DNA of 64,000 nucleotides from Janthinobacterium sp. ROICE36 (GTDB lineage: Bacteria > Pseudomonadota > Gammaproteobacteria > Burkholderiales > Burkholderiaceae_D), in NCBI RefSeq assembly GCF_002869965.1, contig NZ_PEBS01000021.1, positions 1 through 64,000 of the forward strand. Direction: 5' to 3'. Below, in pieces: positions 32,904 through 42,428 of this stretch. Under the pieces are notes generated by a model, which saw nothing but the letters and a program-made list of their open reading frames with translations, searched no databases and was not told the DNA's origin. Position numbers and translations under genes: made by a program. Each line of letters begins with the position of its first letter. The stretch's first letter is position 1.

Positions 32904-34982
32904 TTAAAACTCTTCCCAGTCATCGCCGGCCGCTGCCTTGGCGGGCGCGCGCTGTGCCGATGGCGGCTTGGCGACGCTCAGGCGCTTGGCTGGCACGGGT
33001 GTTTTGGGCGGCGCGGCGCGCGGCGCAGCCACGTTTGCTGCCGGTGCCGTCTGGCGCACCTGCTCGCCCAGCTTGAAGACGCTGACCACCTGGGCCAGAT
33101 GGCTGGCCTGGTCTTGCAGGCTTTCGGCGGCGGCTGCCGCTTCCTCGACCAGGGCCGCGTTTTGCTGCGTCACGCCATCCATTTGCGCCAGCGCCTGGTT
33201 GACCTGGGCGATGCCGTCGCTTTGCTCGGTGGTGGCAACGCTGATGTCGGCCATGATGGCGGTGACCTTGCGCACGCTGTCGACCACCTGCTCCATGGTG
33301 GCGCCCGCTTCATCGACGAGTTTGCTGCCGGCGGCCACCTTGCCGACGGAATCGTCGATCAGCAGCTTGATTTCCTTGGCCGCGGCGGCCGAGCGCTGCG
33401 CCAGGTTGCGCACTTCCGTGGCGACGACGGCAAAGCCGCGTCCCTGTTCGCCCGCGCGCGCCGCTTCCACGGCCGCGTTCAGGGCCAGGATATTCGTCTG
33501 GAAGGCGATACCGTCAATCACGCTGATGATGTCGACGATCTTGTTCGACGAGTCATTGATCGAGGTCATGGTTGCTATGACCTTGCCAACCACTTCACCG
33601 CTCTTTTGTGCCACGCTGGACGCGGAGGCCGCCAATTGATTGGCCTGGCGCGCATGGTCGGCGTTTTCCTTGACCGTGCCCGTCAGCTCCTCCACCGAAG
33701 CGGCCGTTTCTTCCAGCGAGCTGGCTTGCTGTTCCGTGCGGGCCGACAGGTCGTTATTGCCTTGTGCAATTTCCGCACTGGCACGGGCCACGTTGTCGGC
33801 GCTGGCCTGCACTTGCAGCAGCACGGCATGGATCTTTTCCACGAAGTCGTTGAAACCCTTGCCGATCACGGCCAGCTCGTCGGTGCCCTTGACTTCCAGC
33901 TTGACGCGCAGGTCGGCGTCGCCGCTGGACAGGTCCGTCATGGTGCGGCCCAGGGTGCGCAAGGGGCGCGTCAGCTGGTTGACGACGAGGATCAAGATGC
34001 CTGCCGTGGCTGCCGCACACAGCAGGGCAACGATCAGGGTGTAGATCATCAGCTCGCGCGCCGAGGCGATGGCCACGCTTTTCGGGAAGTTCAGTTCCAC
34101 GCTCCACGGCGCGATATCGGGGTGGATATGCAGCGGCTGCAGCAAGTGGATGTAGCCCTTGTCGTCCTCGTATTCATACGGCTGGCCCTGGCGTACTTTT
34201 TCCAGGCCGGCGGCCGGCACGTCGTCGGCCTTCTTGCCCAGCCGTTCGGGCACGGGGTGACTCGCGTACAGGCCGCCGTTCGAGATCAGGGCCAGCTTGC
34301 CTCCCTCGATCACTTTCAGGTCGGCCAGGATTTTCGCCAGGCGCGTGAGCATGAAGTCGGCGCTGGCCACGCCCTTGAAGCTGCCGTCGATCATGATGGG
34401 CGCGACCAGCGAAGCCATCAGCACATCCTTGCCATCGACGGGGTAGATATACGGTTCCGTAAAGAAGGTTTTTCCCGTGCGCTTGGGCACGTCATACCAG
34501 TCGTTGGCACCCGGTTTCGGGTCGAAGACGATGGGTTCGACTTGCAGCTTGCCGCCGGCGCCCCGCGTCCAGTAGGGCATGAAGCGGCCGCTGGCGTCGT
34601 AGTTCGGCTTCTGGTTGGCAAATTCCGCATCCTTGCCGTCAAGCGCGTTCGGCTCCCACGTCACGGCCGCGCCCAGCAAGTCGTCCGAACTGGTCAGGGT
34701 GGCCTTGGTCAGTTCATTGATCTGCTCGCGCTGCAGGGGCAGGCTGGCGCTTTTGGTGCCGCGCATGGCGCCGGCCAGGCTGCTGACGCTGGACAGGTTG
34801 CTGGCGATGCGTGCCTGCAATGCGCCCGCCACTTCGCGCGCCGACGTGCGCGCCAGTGCCAAAGCGGCCGCCTCGGCGCTGGCGCTGCTTTTGTAGCCGA
34901 TCACCGCCGCCGTGACGCCCAGACTGATGACGGCGAGCGCGGTGGCGGCGACGCAGATTTTGCTGTTGAGTGAGAGTTGCAT
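32904..34982 (-). CDS. Methyl-accepting chemotaxis protein with dCache domain
   Basis: 692 residues. TM1 about 8-30, a large periplasmic ligand domain about 31-300 (dCache-like, with [14 protein letters not shown] and [20 protein letters not shown]), TM2 about 311-334, HAMP about 335-390, and the signalling domain with the highly conserved hairpin ([20 protein letters not shown]). The end is a Pro/Ala-rich flexible linker followed by DDWEEF, which resembles the WxxF pentapeptide that tethers CheR/CheB. The Cache domain of this kind usually binds amino acids or organic acids; the ligand is not readable. The ATG at 34982 is preferred because it leaves a short basic start before TM1. Confidence 0.92.
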   Translation of the reverse strand: MQLSLNSKICVAATALAVISLGVTAAVIGYKSSASAEAAALALARTSAREVAGALQARIASNLSSVSSLAGAMRGTKSASLPLQREQINELTKATLTSSDDLLGAAVTWEPNALDGKDAEFANQKPNYDASGRFMPYWTRGAGGKLQVEPIVFDPKPGANDWYDVPKRTGKTFFTEPYIYPVDGKDVLMASLVAPIMIDGSFKGVASADFMLTRLAKILADLKVIEGGKLALISNGGLYASHPVPERLGKKADDVPAAGLEKVRQGQPYEYEDDKGYIHLLQPLHIHPDIAPWSVELNFPKSVAIASARELMIYTLIVALLCAAATAGILILVVNQLTRPLRTLGRTMTDLSSGDADLRVKLEVKGTDELAVIGKGFNDFVEKIHAVLLQVQASADNVARASAEIAQGNNDLSARTEQQASSLEETAASVEELTGTVKENADHARQANQLAASASSVAQKSGEVVGKVIATMTSINDSSNKIVDIISVIDGIAFQTNILALNAAVEAARAGEQGRGFAVVATEVRNLAQRSAAAAKEIKLLIDDSVGKVAAGSKLVDEAGATMEQVVDSVRKVTAIMADISVATTEQSDGIAQVNQALAQMDGVTQQNAALVEEAAAAAESLQDQASHLAQVVSVFKLGEQVRQTAPAANVAAPRAAPPKTPVPAKRLSVAKPPSAQRAPAKAAAGDDWEEF

Positions 34983-35038
34983 GATGCGGTTCCTTGATAG
35001 AGAGGATATCGGTGTCATGGGCGGCGCGCGTGGCGCAC

Positions 35039-35830
35039 CTAGAATGCCTTGCTGATGGCCACGACCAGCGTGGCTGCGGCGGGATTCGAGGTGTCGAACT
35101 GGCCGGCCGCATTCGGTATGCCCAGCGTGTAATGGTCGTAGGCGTCGCTGGCGCCCCAGGCGCGCGTGATGGCGGCGCTGGCGCTCCAGCCGCCGTCGAA
35201 GGCCCTGGTGACGCCGACCTTGGCGTCGCGCCAGTTCCAGATGGCATTGCCGCTGCCCGCCACCCGGCCATTGCCGGCGTGCAGGTTCAAGGTCCAGGCA
35301 TTGCCCAGGTCGACATTCGCGCCCACGTCCAGGTAGCCCGTGCCGCGCGCATTGCTGATGCCGAAAAAGTCCCGTGTGACGGTATGGTTGTACTTGGCGT
35401 ACAGCATCTTGTAGCTCAGGCCCAGCGACAGTTCGCCATAGTCGTACTTGACGCCCGTGGCGCGGTAGATGGCACCCGGATACTTGTAGTAATACGCCAG
35501 CACGCTATAGCCGAGTTCGCCCACCGTGCCGCCGTAGCCGCCATACAGGTCCCATTCGAAGCTTGCATCCTGGATATAGCGGTCGCTGACGGTGGAAGCC
35601 CATGTCCCCAGCGACCAGCCGCTGGGGTGCGCGTAGTCGGCACCCGCTTGCAGCGCGGGTTTGCCCCAGGTCTGGCGAAAGCCGCGCGAAATGTATTGCG
35701 AGGCGAGGCTGGCATTGGCGCTGAAGGTGGCGGTGGTGCTGTCCGTGGTCTGCGCCTGCACGGGCAGGGTGGCGAGCAGGAAGACACAGCCCAGCAAGGA
35801 TGTTCCGGGGAAATGGCGGTTCGATGGCAT
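35039..35830 (-). CDS. TorF-family outer-membrane protein
   Basis: 263 residues with a signal peptide ending PVQAQ and a barrel made of amphipathic strands (for example [22 protein letters not shown], near the start, typical of the TIGR02001/TorF family, and a C-terminal VAISKAF ending in Phe). Probably a small outer-membrane porin-like barrel. The ATG at 35830 starts the signal peptide. It is 56 bp upstream of the chemoreceptor on the same strand, so they may be co-transcribed; the pairing of a barrel with a chemoreceptor could serve the same nutrient, which is speculation. Confidence 0.8.
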   Translation of the reverse strand: MPSNRHFPGTSLLGCVFLLATLPVQAQTTDSTTATFSANASLASQYISRGFRQTWGKPALQAGADYAHPSGWSLGTWASTVSDRYIQDASFEWDLYGGYGGTVGELGYSVLAYYYKYPGAIYRATGVKYDYGELSLGLSYKMLYAKYNHTVTRDFFGISNARGTGYLDVGANVDLGNAWTLNLHAGNGRVAGSGNAIWNWRDAKVGVTRAFDGGWSASAAITRAWGASDAYDHYTLGIPNAAGQFDTSNPAAATLVVAISKAF

Positions 35831-36057
35831 GGCAGTCGGCTCCGTATTTGCTGGCAGCGGCCGTCCAGGCACGTTGCCCTGATGGTTGCAATAAAATGCG
35901 GAATGGATTTTGCGCAAGCAAGGCGACGCCGCGTGCATGTTCGCAGGAACATGCCTACATTCTCACCAAACGTAACTGAAAGGATAGGGGCTAGGGCTAG
36001 TGGAAGTCAATAAAGTTGCGCTACGGAAATCGTAAGTTGTTGTTTCCTGGCACTTTT

Positions 36058-36480
36058 TCATGTGCCTGTCACACCCGGCCTGCCACGGCAGGCTGCCTGT
36101 TGCAAGCAGGCCAGCAAGCGGGGCAGGGCCGCATGCAAGGCAGGCAGCTCGCCATCCTGCAGCTCGGTCTGCATTTCCACCAGGCCCGATGGCTGGCCCC
36201 AGACGACCTTGGCGTTCAGCCGGGCGCCGGCGCCGAGTCCCGTAACGCTGACCAGCAGGGCGACCTCTTCGGGGGCATCCTCGGACACTTCCCCGAGCAG
36301 GCAGGAAATGCCGAAATGATAATCCTCGAAAGCGCTGGCCGTACCGCTGGAAAAGGCGAACACGGAGGCGAGCACCTGTGGCGCAGCGGTCGCGAGTGGC
36401 GGCAGGGCGGCGCGGAACAGGGGCAGCAAGTCGTTTTCTAGCTGGAGTACCAACGGATGAGTGTGGCTGAGGACGGTCAT
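36058..36480 (-). CDS. Hypothetical protein
   Basis: 140 residues, ATG at 36480. The composition is leucine/alanine-rich and acidic, with EDYHFGISCLLGEVSEDAPEE and VSVTGLGAGARLNAKVVWG, and no signal peptide or membrane helix. It is a plausible globular protein with two beta-hairpin-like stretches but no family I recognise. No clear SD precedes the ATG. It lies next to decayed genes (36544 onward), so it might itself be a remnant; its reading frame is intact. Confidence 0.55.
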   Translation of the reverse strand: MTVLSHTHPLVLQLENDLLPLFRAALPPLATAAPQVLASVFAFSSGTASAFEDYHFGISCLLGEVSEDAPEEVALLVSVTGLGAGARLNAKVVWGQPSGLVEMQTELQDGELPALHAALPRLLACLQQAACRGRPGVTGT

Positions 36481-36543
36481 GTGCGGGCGAAAGGAGTGGC
36501 GGCGCGCGATGGTAGCAGTTTTTGCTGCGGCCGTGGCCCGTCG

Positions 36544-36850
36544 TCAGCTGGCGTAGCCGTTGGCCATGCTGGCGATGCTGCTTTTCATCTGTTCGCGCAG
36601 CGCAGCGCGGCGGGCGCCAGCACTTCCACGCCACCGTGCAGACCGAGCAAGCACCATTGCAGTTCGCGCGTGTTGGGTACGGTGGCGCTCAGGTGCAGCG
36701 AGCCATCCTCGCGTTCCTGCAATTGCTGTTCCGTGCTCAACGGCGTCTCGTACAGGTGCTCGCCGCTGCGTAGCGAATCGCGCCCCCATTCTTGCCCGCC
36801 CCTGCGATAAGGCACGACGCGTTGCACTAGCATGCTGCCGATAATGGGTC
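36544..36850 (-). pseudogene. WYL-domain regulator, C-terminal remnant
   Basis: The minus strand encodes a WYL-regulator tail (LHLSATVPNTRELQWCLLG, then GGVEVLAPAALR). After ALR the frame breaks: CGCAG is duplicated at 36596-36605, a 5-bp tandem duplication. Removing one copy restores EQMKSSIASMANGYAS and a stop at 36544-36546. The DNA-binding part is absent upstream, where the sequence turns into an L-lactate permease remnant on the other strand. Truncated and frameshifted, so not functional. Confidence 0.8.
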
Positions 36851-36904
36851 CTGCCAGTGAATCTGTTGCAGGGCGCATCGAGCCGAATCGGTTGGCGCTG
36901 CGCA

Positions 36905-37056
36905 TCAAGGGCCACGTGACGGCGAAGATGATCTCGTTGGGCTAGGAGTCGGACCTGTTCCGCTTTACCTTGAAGCACAGCCTGCTGTTTGCCGTCAGCA
37001 TCGGCATCATCACCCTGCTGCAGGCCTACGTATTCACCGGTATGATCCCGCACTGA
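36905..37056 (+). pseudogene. L-lactate permease C-terminal remnant
   Basis: The plus strand reads GHVTAKMISLG, a TAG at 36943-36945, then [20 protein letters not shown] and [13 protein letters not shown] with TGA at 37054-37056. This is the end of an LctP/LldP-type lactate permease; the conserved form has Lys or Arg where the TAG stands ([11 protein letters not shown]). Only about 50 codons remain. The start of homology is approximate. Confidence 0.75.
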
Positions 37057-37117
37057 GCGGCCCGTAGAATTACGTAGTAAAACTAGATGAACTGATGATA
37101 AAACATGCAGAGGGTCA

Positions 37118-37644
37118 TTAAAATGACCTGATGCACCGCAGCATATCCAGGATGGCCCGCGGCGCAATGCCGGGTCTGCGGCGATGCCGTCGGCATCGAG
37201 ACCCGATCCCAGTAAAGGCAGGCTGATGCAGGCCTCGTCGATCAGGCGCGCCGACATGGTGCGCACCGTTTCGCGCAAGGCCGCCTGCGCGTGCGTGGCG
37301 CGCGGCGAGGCGTTCAGCAGCACCAGCGGCTTGTCGATGAACGATTCATTTCCCACCATCCAGTCCAGCGCATTTTTCATGGGTCCGCTCACGCCGTGCG
37401 CGTACTCGGGGCTGGCCAGCATCAGCACGTCGGCCGCCAGGATGGCGTCGCGCAGGCCCGTCACAGCCGGCAAGTTGTCGGCGTTGAGGTCGGGATTGAA
37501 CAGGGGTAATTCGCCCAGTCCCTGATAGATGCGGATTGCATATGCCGCTGGGGCAAGCCGGGCGATGGCGTGCAGCAGGGCGGTGTTCAGCGAGGCGGCG
37601 CGCAGGCTGCCGGCGATGGCGAGGATGGTGATGGGTGTCTGCAT
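37118..37644 (-). pseudogene. NADPH-dependent FMN reductase, frameshifted near the C-terminus
   Basis: From the ATG at 37644 the protein matches the NADPH-dependent FMN/azo reductase fold: MQTPITILAIAGSLRAASLN (the phosphate-binding GSLR), then ASPEYAHGVSGPMKNALDW with the flavin-contacting SPEY, and LPLLGSGLDADGIAADPALR. After ALR (about 37155-37165) the frame is off: the expected ending AILDMLRCIRSF with a stop at 37118-37120 lies in another frame, a shift by two inserted bases or one lost in a G/C-rich run. Without the shift it would be about 175 residues, the normal length. The actual frame runs on for roughly 200 further residues. Because the break is so late it may have been tolerated, or it may be a sequencing error. 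Confidence 0.75.
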
Positions 37645-37755
37645 CCCGTCTGTATAGCCCATCCTGTGCTCAAGCGCAAGGCGAGCAGGATGGCGCTATC
37701 GATATTGCAACAGCCTATGATGGGCTGCGATGCGTGGCTGGGTACTGCGGCACTC

Positions 37756-37989
37756 TTAACGGCTCAGGCCGCTCATCCAGCTAGGCTGCGGGTTGGCACG
37801 GGCCAGTTCGCGCATGCGGTATTCCAGATCATAACGGTCGGTCGATTCGGCCAGGTAGGCTTCTTCGTAAGCGCGTTCGCGGCGGTCGCTGCTGTGGTTC
37901 AGCCAGGCGCCCAGACGTTTGGCGGCGTTGACCAGGGTGGCGACGATATTGCTGTTTTGCGTGGTGTGATAAGTAAATGCGGTAGACAT
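37756..37989 (-). CDS. DUF3563 small protein
   Basis: 77 residues. The central part AYEEAYLAESTDRYDLEYRMRELAR is the signature of DUF3563, small proteins common in Burkholderiales. No signal peptide; charged and helical. The ATG at 37989 follows AGGAGTCTGCC. Function unknown; often found as a lone small gene. The upstream side is the 447-bp region leading to the sugar transporter. Confidence 0.85.
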   Translation of the reverse strand: MSTAFTYHTTQNSNIVATLVNAAKRLGAWLNHSSDRRERAYEEAYLAESTDRYDLEYRMRELARANPQPSWMSGLSR

Positions 37990-38436
37990 GGCAGACTCCT
38001 AGTGTGGCGTGCCGCGTTGTGCTGCACTGCAATATAAGTATAGCGATTCTAAGTTATAAGGCTACTTTTTATTTCAAATGTCAGCTATTCATTTTTCGAA
38101 TAACAGGCGGGAAAGCTGCGCAATACGGGGCTTTAAGGCATAATGCCGGCGCAGTATCGTAGTTTTACTACAAGACTGTTTTGTCCTGGATGTTGTTTTC
38201 AGACGCAGCCCGCAGGCGTGCCGCGCCCACAAGACATCGTTCTGAGGAGAAACAGTCGGCCGTGCGCCTGCCGCGCGCAAGAGTCGTCATGTCCGCCCCT
38301 GTATCGCTGATGGCAGTCATGGCCCACGCTGATATCTGCGTGGCTATTGCGTGGCGCTTGCGCGCCCTGGTGCTGCCCGGGTGGAAACGCTTCCATGCCT
38401 GGCAAGATCAACTTGGAATTGAAAAATGGAGAAGGT
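37990..38436. other. 447-bp divergent intergenic region
   Basis: Lies between the DUF3563 gene and the sugar transporter. The stretch 38035-38110 is AT-rich and probably holds the DUF3563 promoter. A CATAAT at 38139-38144 may be a -10 for the transporter, and a HexR-like palindrome follows at 38158-38172. A long untranslated leader of about 260 nt would then precede the transporter. No credible ORF. Confidence 0.5.
38158..38172. promoter_or_regulatory. HexR-like palindrome upstream of the sugar transporter
   Basis: CGTAGTTTTACTACA; its reverse complement TGTAGTAAAACTACG closely resembles the HexR operator pattern known to me from proteobacteria (TGTAAT-N3-ATTACA type). Its core GTAGT-TTT-ACTAC is a perfect dyad. 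A related but imperfect copy, CGTAGTAAAACTAGA, is at 37073-37087. Confidence 0.5.
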
Positions 38437-39741
38437 ATGGAATACGTAAAGCAAGGCCAGGGCGTACAGTCCTCCGCACAGGCCGGCACGCAAAACAATA
38501 CAGGCGCCCTGATCATTGTCACGGTGCTGTTTTTCATGTGGGGACTGCTGACCTCGCTCAATGATGTGCTGATTCCCCATCTGCGCTCGATCTACACCTT
38601 GAGTTATGTCCAGGCGATGCTGGTGCAGTTCTGCTTCTTTGGCGCCTACGCCATCGTTTCGCTGCCGGCCGGCATGCTGATCAAGAAGATCGGCTACCAG
38701 CGCGGCGTCGTCGCGGGCTTGCTGATCGCCGCTGCCGGCTGCGCCATGTTTTACCCCGCGTCCACCGGCAGCTATGCGCTGTTCCTGCTGTCCTTCTTCA
38801 TCCTGGCGGCCGGCATCACCGTGCTGCAAGTGGCAGCCAATCCCTACGTGACGGAACTGGGCGACCCGCAGAAGGCGTCTAGCCGTTTGACCCTGACGCA
38901 AGCGTTCAACGCGCTGGGTACCACGGTGGCGCCGGCGCTGGGCGGCATGCTGATTTTGTCGGGCACCGTGTTGACGGTGCAGCAGTTCGACCTGCTGCCG
39001 GCCGCCGAGCAACTGGCCTACCGCGCCAAGGAAGCGGCCTCCGTGCAAGGTCCTTACCTGGTGCTGGCCGCCACCTTGGTGATCCTGGCCGTGCTGTTCG
39101 CACTGGCAAAATTGCCGAAGATTTCGCATGCGGACGATGCCGCTGCCCTGGCGCAGGATGGCCACAAGGTCTCGATCTGGTCGCACCGCCACCTGGTGCT
39201 GGGCGCGCTGGCCATCTTCCTGTATGTGGGCGGTGAAGTCAGCATCGGCAGCTTCCTGATCAACTTCCTGGGCGAGAGCCATATCGCTGGCCTCAGCCAC
39301 GCCGACGCCGCCTATTTCGTCAGCTATTACTGGGGTGGCGCCATGCTGGGTCGCTTCGTCGGCTTTGCCGTGATGCGCTATGTCAGCCCTGGCAAGACGC
39401 TGGCCTTCAACGCCGCCATCGTCATCGCGCTGATCCTCGTCGCCGTGTTCTCCAGCGGTCACACGGCCATGTGGGCATTGATCGCCGTCGGTCTGTTCAA
39501 TTCCATCATGTTCCCGACCATCTTCAGCATGGCCCTGAACAAGCTGGGTGCGCAAACGGGGCAGGGTTCGGGCATCCTGTGCATGGCCATCGTCGGCGGC
39601 GCCATCGTGCCGTTCATTCAGGGCTTCCTGGCCGACCACATCAACCTGCAGCTGTCCTTCCTCGTGCCGGCCCTGTGCTACACCTTCATTTTGTACTTCG
39701 GCTGGAAATACGCCAGCATGTACAGCGAAGGCGCAAAATAA
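38437..39741 (+). CDS. Sugar:proton MFS transporter (FucP/GluP type)
   Basis: 434 residues with 12 hydrophobic segments, the FucP/glucose-galactose transporter subfamily: FFMWGLLTSLNDVLIPHLRS in helix 1 with the conserved LNDxLIPHL, and AANPYVTELGDPQKASSRL in the loop after helix 4 followed by LTQAFNALGTTVAP. It would import a hexose across the inner membrane. The ATG at 38437 is chosen because GGAGAAGG stands 5-6 bases upstream; an earlier ATG (38395) would add a polar leader. A terminator follows. No catabolic genes accompany it. Confidence 0.9.
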   Translation: MEYVKQGQGVQSSAQAGTQNNTGALIIVTVLFFMWGLLTSLNDVLIPHLRSIYTLSYVQAMLVQFCFFGAYAIVSLPAGMLIKKIGYQRGVVAGLLIAAAGCAMFYPASTGSYALFLLSFFILAAGITVLQVAANPYVTELGDPQKASSRLTLTQAFNALGTTVAPALGGMLILSGTVLTVQQFDLLPAAEQLAYRAKEAASVQGPYLVLAATLVILAVLFALAKLPKISHADDAAALAQDGHKVSIWSHRHLVLGALAIFLYVGGEVSIGSFLINFLGESHIAGLSHADAAYFVSYYWGGAMLGRFVGFAVMRYVSPGKTLAFNAAIVIALILVAVFSSGHTAMWALIAVGLFNSIMFPTIFSMALNKLGAQTGQGSGILCMAIVGGAIVPFIQGFLADHINLQLSFLVPALCYTFILYFGWKYASMYSEGAK

Positions 39742-39767
39742 GCCGCGCTGTCGTGATCAATCAAAAG

Positions 39768-39791
39768 GGTGGCCTCGGCCACCTTTTTTTT
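39768..39791 (+). terminator. Rho-independent terminator
   Basis: GGTGGCC (39768-39774) and GGCCACC (39777-39783) form a 7-bp stem followed by eight T residues, between the convergent ends of the sugar transporter and the LysR gene. Confidence 0.85.
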
Positions 39792-39793
39792 CA

Positions 39794-40687
39794 TCAGTGC
39801 GCGAATTGCGTGCCCAGTACGTCCTGGCAGACCTCGAGCCAGGCGCGCGCCGCGTGCGACAGATAGCGCCCGCTCCAGACGTGCGCCACCTGCCATGCCA
39901 CCTCCGGTTCGACGAGGCGCACCGCCTCCAGCGGTTCGCCGGCAAGGCGGTGGATGAACGGCTCGGGCAGCAGGGCCACGCCCAAGCCGGCCGAGGCCAT
40001 CGCCACCAGCCAGTCCCACTGGCCGCTCTGGGCCGCAATGGTCGGCGTGAAGCCCGCTTGCGCGAAATGCTGGCGCAGGCTGCGCGTGAGGGCGAAATCA
40101 TCTTTTAACAGCACCAGCGGCAGCTCGGCCAGCGCCTTGAAGGGCAGTGCCGTGCGTTTTTTTTGGAACGTGCCCGGTTCGGCCAGGGCCCAGATCGGGT
40201 AGCTGGCCACTTCCACGGCCACGAGGTCCAGTTGCGGGTCTGCCGGCAGCACCGTCATGCCGATTTCCAGTTCGCCGGCCGCCACCTTGCGTTCTATCTG
40301 CTGGCCCGTGTCTTCCTGCAGGGTCAGGCTGATATGTGGGTGGCGCGCGCGGAACGCCTTCAATACGGGTGTAAACAACACATTGATCATGGGCGGGATG
40401 CCGACCGTCAGGCTGCCGCGCTGCAAGGCCTGGGTGTCGCGCACTTCCAGGGTCAGCTGGCGCATGTTCGCCAGCATTTCCTGCCCGTGCTGGTAGACGA
40501 TGCGGCCCGTGTCCGTCAGGGTCAGCTTGCGCCCGTCGCGCACCAGCAGCTGGGCGCCCACTTCCTCTTCCAGCTGGCGCACCATCTTGCTGATGGTCGA
40601 CTGGGTCAGGTGCAGCGATTCGGCCGCCTGCGTAAAGCTCGACAGGCGCACGGTTTCGACAAAATAGCGCAGGGAACGGATATCCAA
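39794..40687 (-). CDS. LysR-family transcriptional regulator
   Basis: 297 residues. An N-terminal winged HTH (about 1-60: MDIRSLRYFVETVRLSSFTQ, AAESLHLTQSTISKMVRQLE) is followed by a two-lobed periplasmic-binding-like co-inducer domain (about 90-295). It is divergent from the CoA-transferase gene with a 159-bp gap, so it is the likely regulator of that gene. The intergenic dyad CATGC-CAT-GCATG at 40745-40757 fits a LysR T-N11-A arrangement. Confidence 0.9.
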   Translation of the reverse strand: MDIRSLRYFVETVRLSSFTQAAESLHLTQSTISKMVRQLEEEVGAQLLVRDGRKLTLTDTGRIVYQHGQEMLANMRQLTLEVRDTQALQRGSLTVGIPPMINVLFTPVLKAFRARHPHISLTLQEDTGQQIERKVAAGELEIGMTVLPADPQLDLVAVEVASYPIWALAEPGTFQKKRTALPFKALAELPLVLLKDDFALTRSLRQHFAQAGFTPTIAAQSGQWDWLVAMASAGLGVALLPEPFIHRLAGEPLEAVRLVEPEVAWQVAHVWSGRYLSHAARAWLEVCQDVLGTQFAH

Positions 40688-40744
40688 GATGGGGCTCGCC
40701 TCGGCGCGGTATGAAAATATCGACTGGATGTGAAGAAATTAATT

Positions 40745-40757
40745 CATGCCATGCATG
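40745..40757. promoter_or_regulatory. Possible LysR-type dyad
   Basis: CATGC-CAT-GCATG, a perfect 5-bp dyad, embedded in a T-N11-A pattern starting at 40743. It lies between the LysR regulator and the CoA-transferase gene. Confidence 0.35.
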
Positions 40758-40846
40758 TAGTCGGGATTTTATACTGAATCGACTTATGGGGCTGGCGTAT
40801 GACAGCCATCCAGTTTGAGAATACTAAGAATATCAGGAGCATCACG

Positions 40847-42343
40847 ATGTACGAGGACCGTATCCGCCACCCAGGCTTGCTCAGCAAAATCATGAGCGCC
40901 GATGAGGCAGCCAAATTGTTCCACAACGGCATGCGTGTTGGCATGAGCGGCTTTACCCGTGCCGGCGACGCCAAGGCCCTGCCGCGCGCGCTGGCCGAGC
41001 GCGCCCTGCAAGAGCCCTTGAGCCTGACCCTGATCACCGGTGCTTCGCTGGGCAATGGCAGCGATGGCCTGATGGCCGAGGCGGGCGTGCTGGCGCGCCG
41101 CATGCCGTTCCAGGTCGACCCGGTCTTGCGCGGCAAGATCAACAAGGGCGAAGTCATGTTCATCGACCAGCATCTGTCGGAAACGGCCGAGCAGTTGCGT
41201 TCGGGTAACCTGGCTGCCGTCGATATCGCCGTCATCGAAGCGACGGCCATCACGGCCGCTGGCGCCATCATTCCGACCATGTCGGTGGGCAATTCCGCCG
41301 CCTTCGCCCAGCAGGCAACGCAGGTCATCATCGAAATCAATCTGTCCACGCCGCTGGCGCTGGAAGGCTTGCACGAAATTTATGTTCCGCAAGCCCTGCC
41401 GGGCCGCGAGCCGATACCCCTCACGCGCGTCGACCAGCGCCTCGGCAGCACGGCCATTGCCATCGACCCGGCGCGCATCGCCGCCATCGTCATCACGGAC
41501 AGTCCGGACAGCCCGTCGAACGCCTTGCCGCCCGACGCGGAAACGCAGGCGATTGCCAGCCACGTGATCGCCTTCCTCGAAGGCGAAGTGGCAGCCGGGC
41601 GCATGGGCCCGGAATTGCTGCCCCTGCAGGCGGGCATCGGCACCATCGCCAACGCCGTGCTGCATGGCTTGATCGGTTCGCCCTTCCAGAACATGACGAT
41701 GTATTCGGAAGTGTTGCAGGATAGCGCCATCGCGCTGCTCGATTCGGGCCAGCTGGCGTTTGCCTCTGCCTCGTCGATCACCCTGTCGGCCGCCGTGCAT
41801 CAAAAGCTGATGGACAATATCGACCATTACCGCTCAAAAATCGTGCTGCGCCCGCAAGAGATCAGCAACCATCCGGAAATCGTGCGCCGCCTGGGCATCA
41901 TCGCCCTCAACACGGCGCTCGAGTTTGACATCTACGGCAACGTCAATTCCACGCACGTGTGCGGCACGCACATGATGAACGGCATCGGCGGCTCGGGCGA
42001 CTTTGCACGCAACGGGCAAGTGTCGATGTTCGTGTCGAAATCGGCGGCCAAGGGCGCGCGTATTTCCAGCGTCGTGCCGATGGTCTCGCATGTGGACCAT
42101 ACGGAGCATGACGTCGACGTGCTGGTGACGGAGTGGGGCTATGCGGACTTGCGTGGCCTGGCGCCGCGCGAACGGGCGCCGTTGATCATCGAGCGCTGCA
42201 CGCATCCCGATTACCGCGATCAATTGCGCGCGTATTTTGACGCGGCATGCCAGCGTGGCGGTCACACGCCGCACATCCTGGAGCAGGCGCTGTCGTGGCA
42301 TACGCGCTACCAGGAAACGCAGAGCATGCTGGCAGCGCAGTAA
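40847..42343 (+). CDS. Acetyl-CoA hydrolase/succinyl-CoA:acetate CoA-transferase family
   Basis: 498 residues. Two CoA-transferase domains: N-terminal about 1-230 (MRVGMSGFTRAGDAKALPRALAE) and C-terminal about 250-490 (PLQAGIGTIANAVLHGL, MYSEVLQDSAIALLDSG, GIGGSGDFARNGQ). The Glu in MYSEVLQD is at the place of the catalytic Glu that forms the acyl-CoA thioester in this family. It would interconvert acetyl-CoA or succinyl-CoA with free acids in acetate metabolism. The ATG at 40847 follows AGGAGC. It is transcribed away from the LysR gene, whose control is likely. Confidence 0.88.
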   Translation: MYEDRIRHPGLLSKIMSADEAAKLFHNGMRVGMSGFTRAGDAKALPRALAERALQEPLSLTLITGASLGNGSDGLMAEAGVLARRMPFQVDPVLRGKINKGEVMFIDQHLSETAEQLRSGNLAAVDIAVIEATAITAAGAIIPTMSVGNSAAFAQQATQVIIEINLSTPLALEGLHEIYVPQALPGREPIPLTRVDQRLGSTAIAIDPARIAAIVITDSPDSPSNALPPDAETQAIASHVIAFLEGEVAAGRMGPELLPLQAGIGTIANAVLHGLIGSPFQNMTMYSEVLQDSAIALLDSGQLAFASASSITLSAAVHQKLMDNIDHYRSKIVLRPQEISNHPEIVRRLGIIALNTALEFDIYGNVNSTHVCGTHMMNGIGGSGDFARNGQVSMFVSKSAAKGARISSVVPMVSHVDHTEHDVDVLVTEWGYADLRGLAPRERAPLIIERCTHPDYRDQLRAYFDAACQRGGHTPHILEQALSWHTRYQETQSMLAAQ

Positions 42344-42428
42344 GCTTCGTTGGCATCAAGACAGGGCAGGGCGGCGCATCACCGCGCGTGCGCCTTTTCG
42401 CCTGGCGCATGTTGCGCCAGATCAAAGC

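Noticed and set aside
37113..37128. GGTCATT-AA-AATGACC palindrome
   Set aside because: It lies at the original stop codon of the decayed reductase and has no T-run; too short to call an operator or terminator.
36544..37662. Single 372-codon minus-strand gene
   Set aside because: Only the first 165 or so residues are an FMN reductase; the rest is frameshifted sequence across two other decayed genes.
38181..38564. Plus-strand ORF of 127 codons before the sugar transporter
   Set aside because: It overlaps the transporter start in another frame, with no ribosome binding site or recognisable domain.
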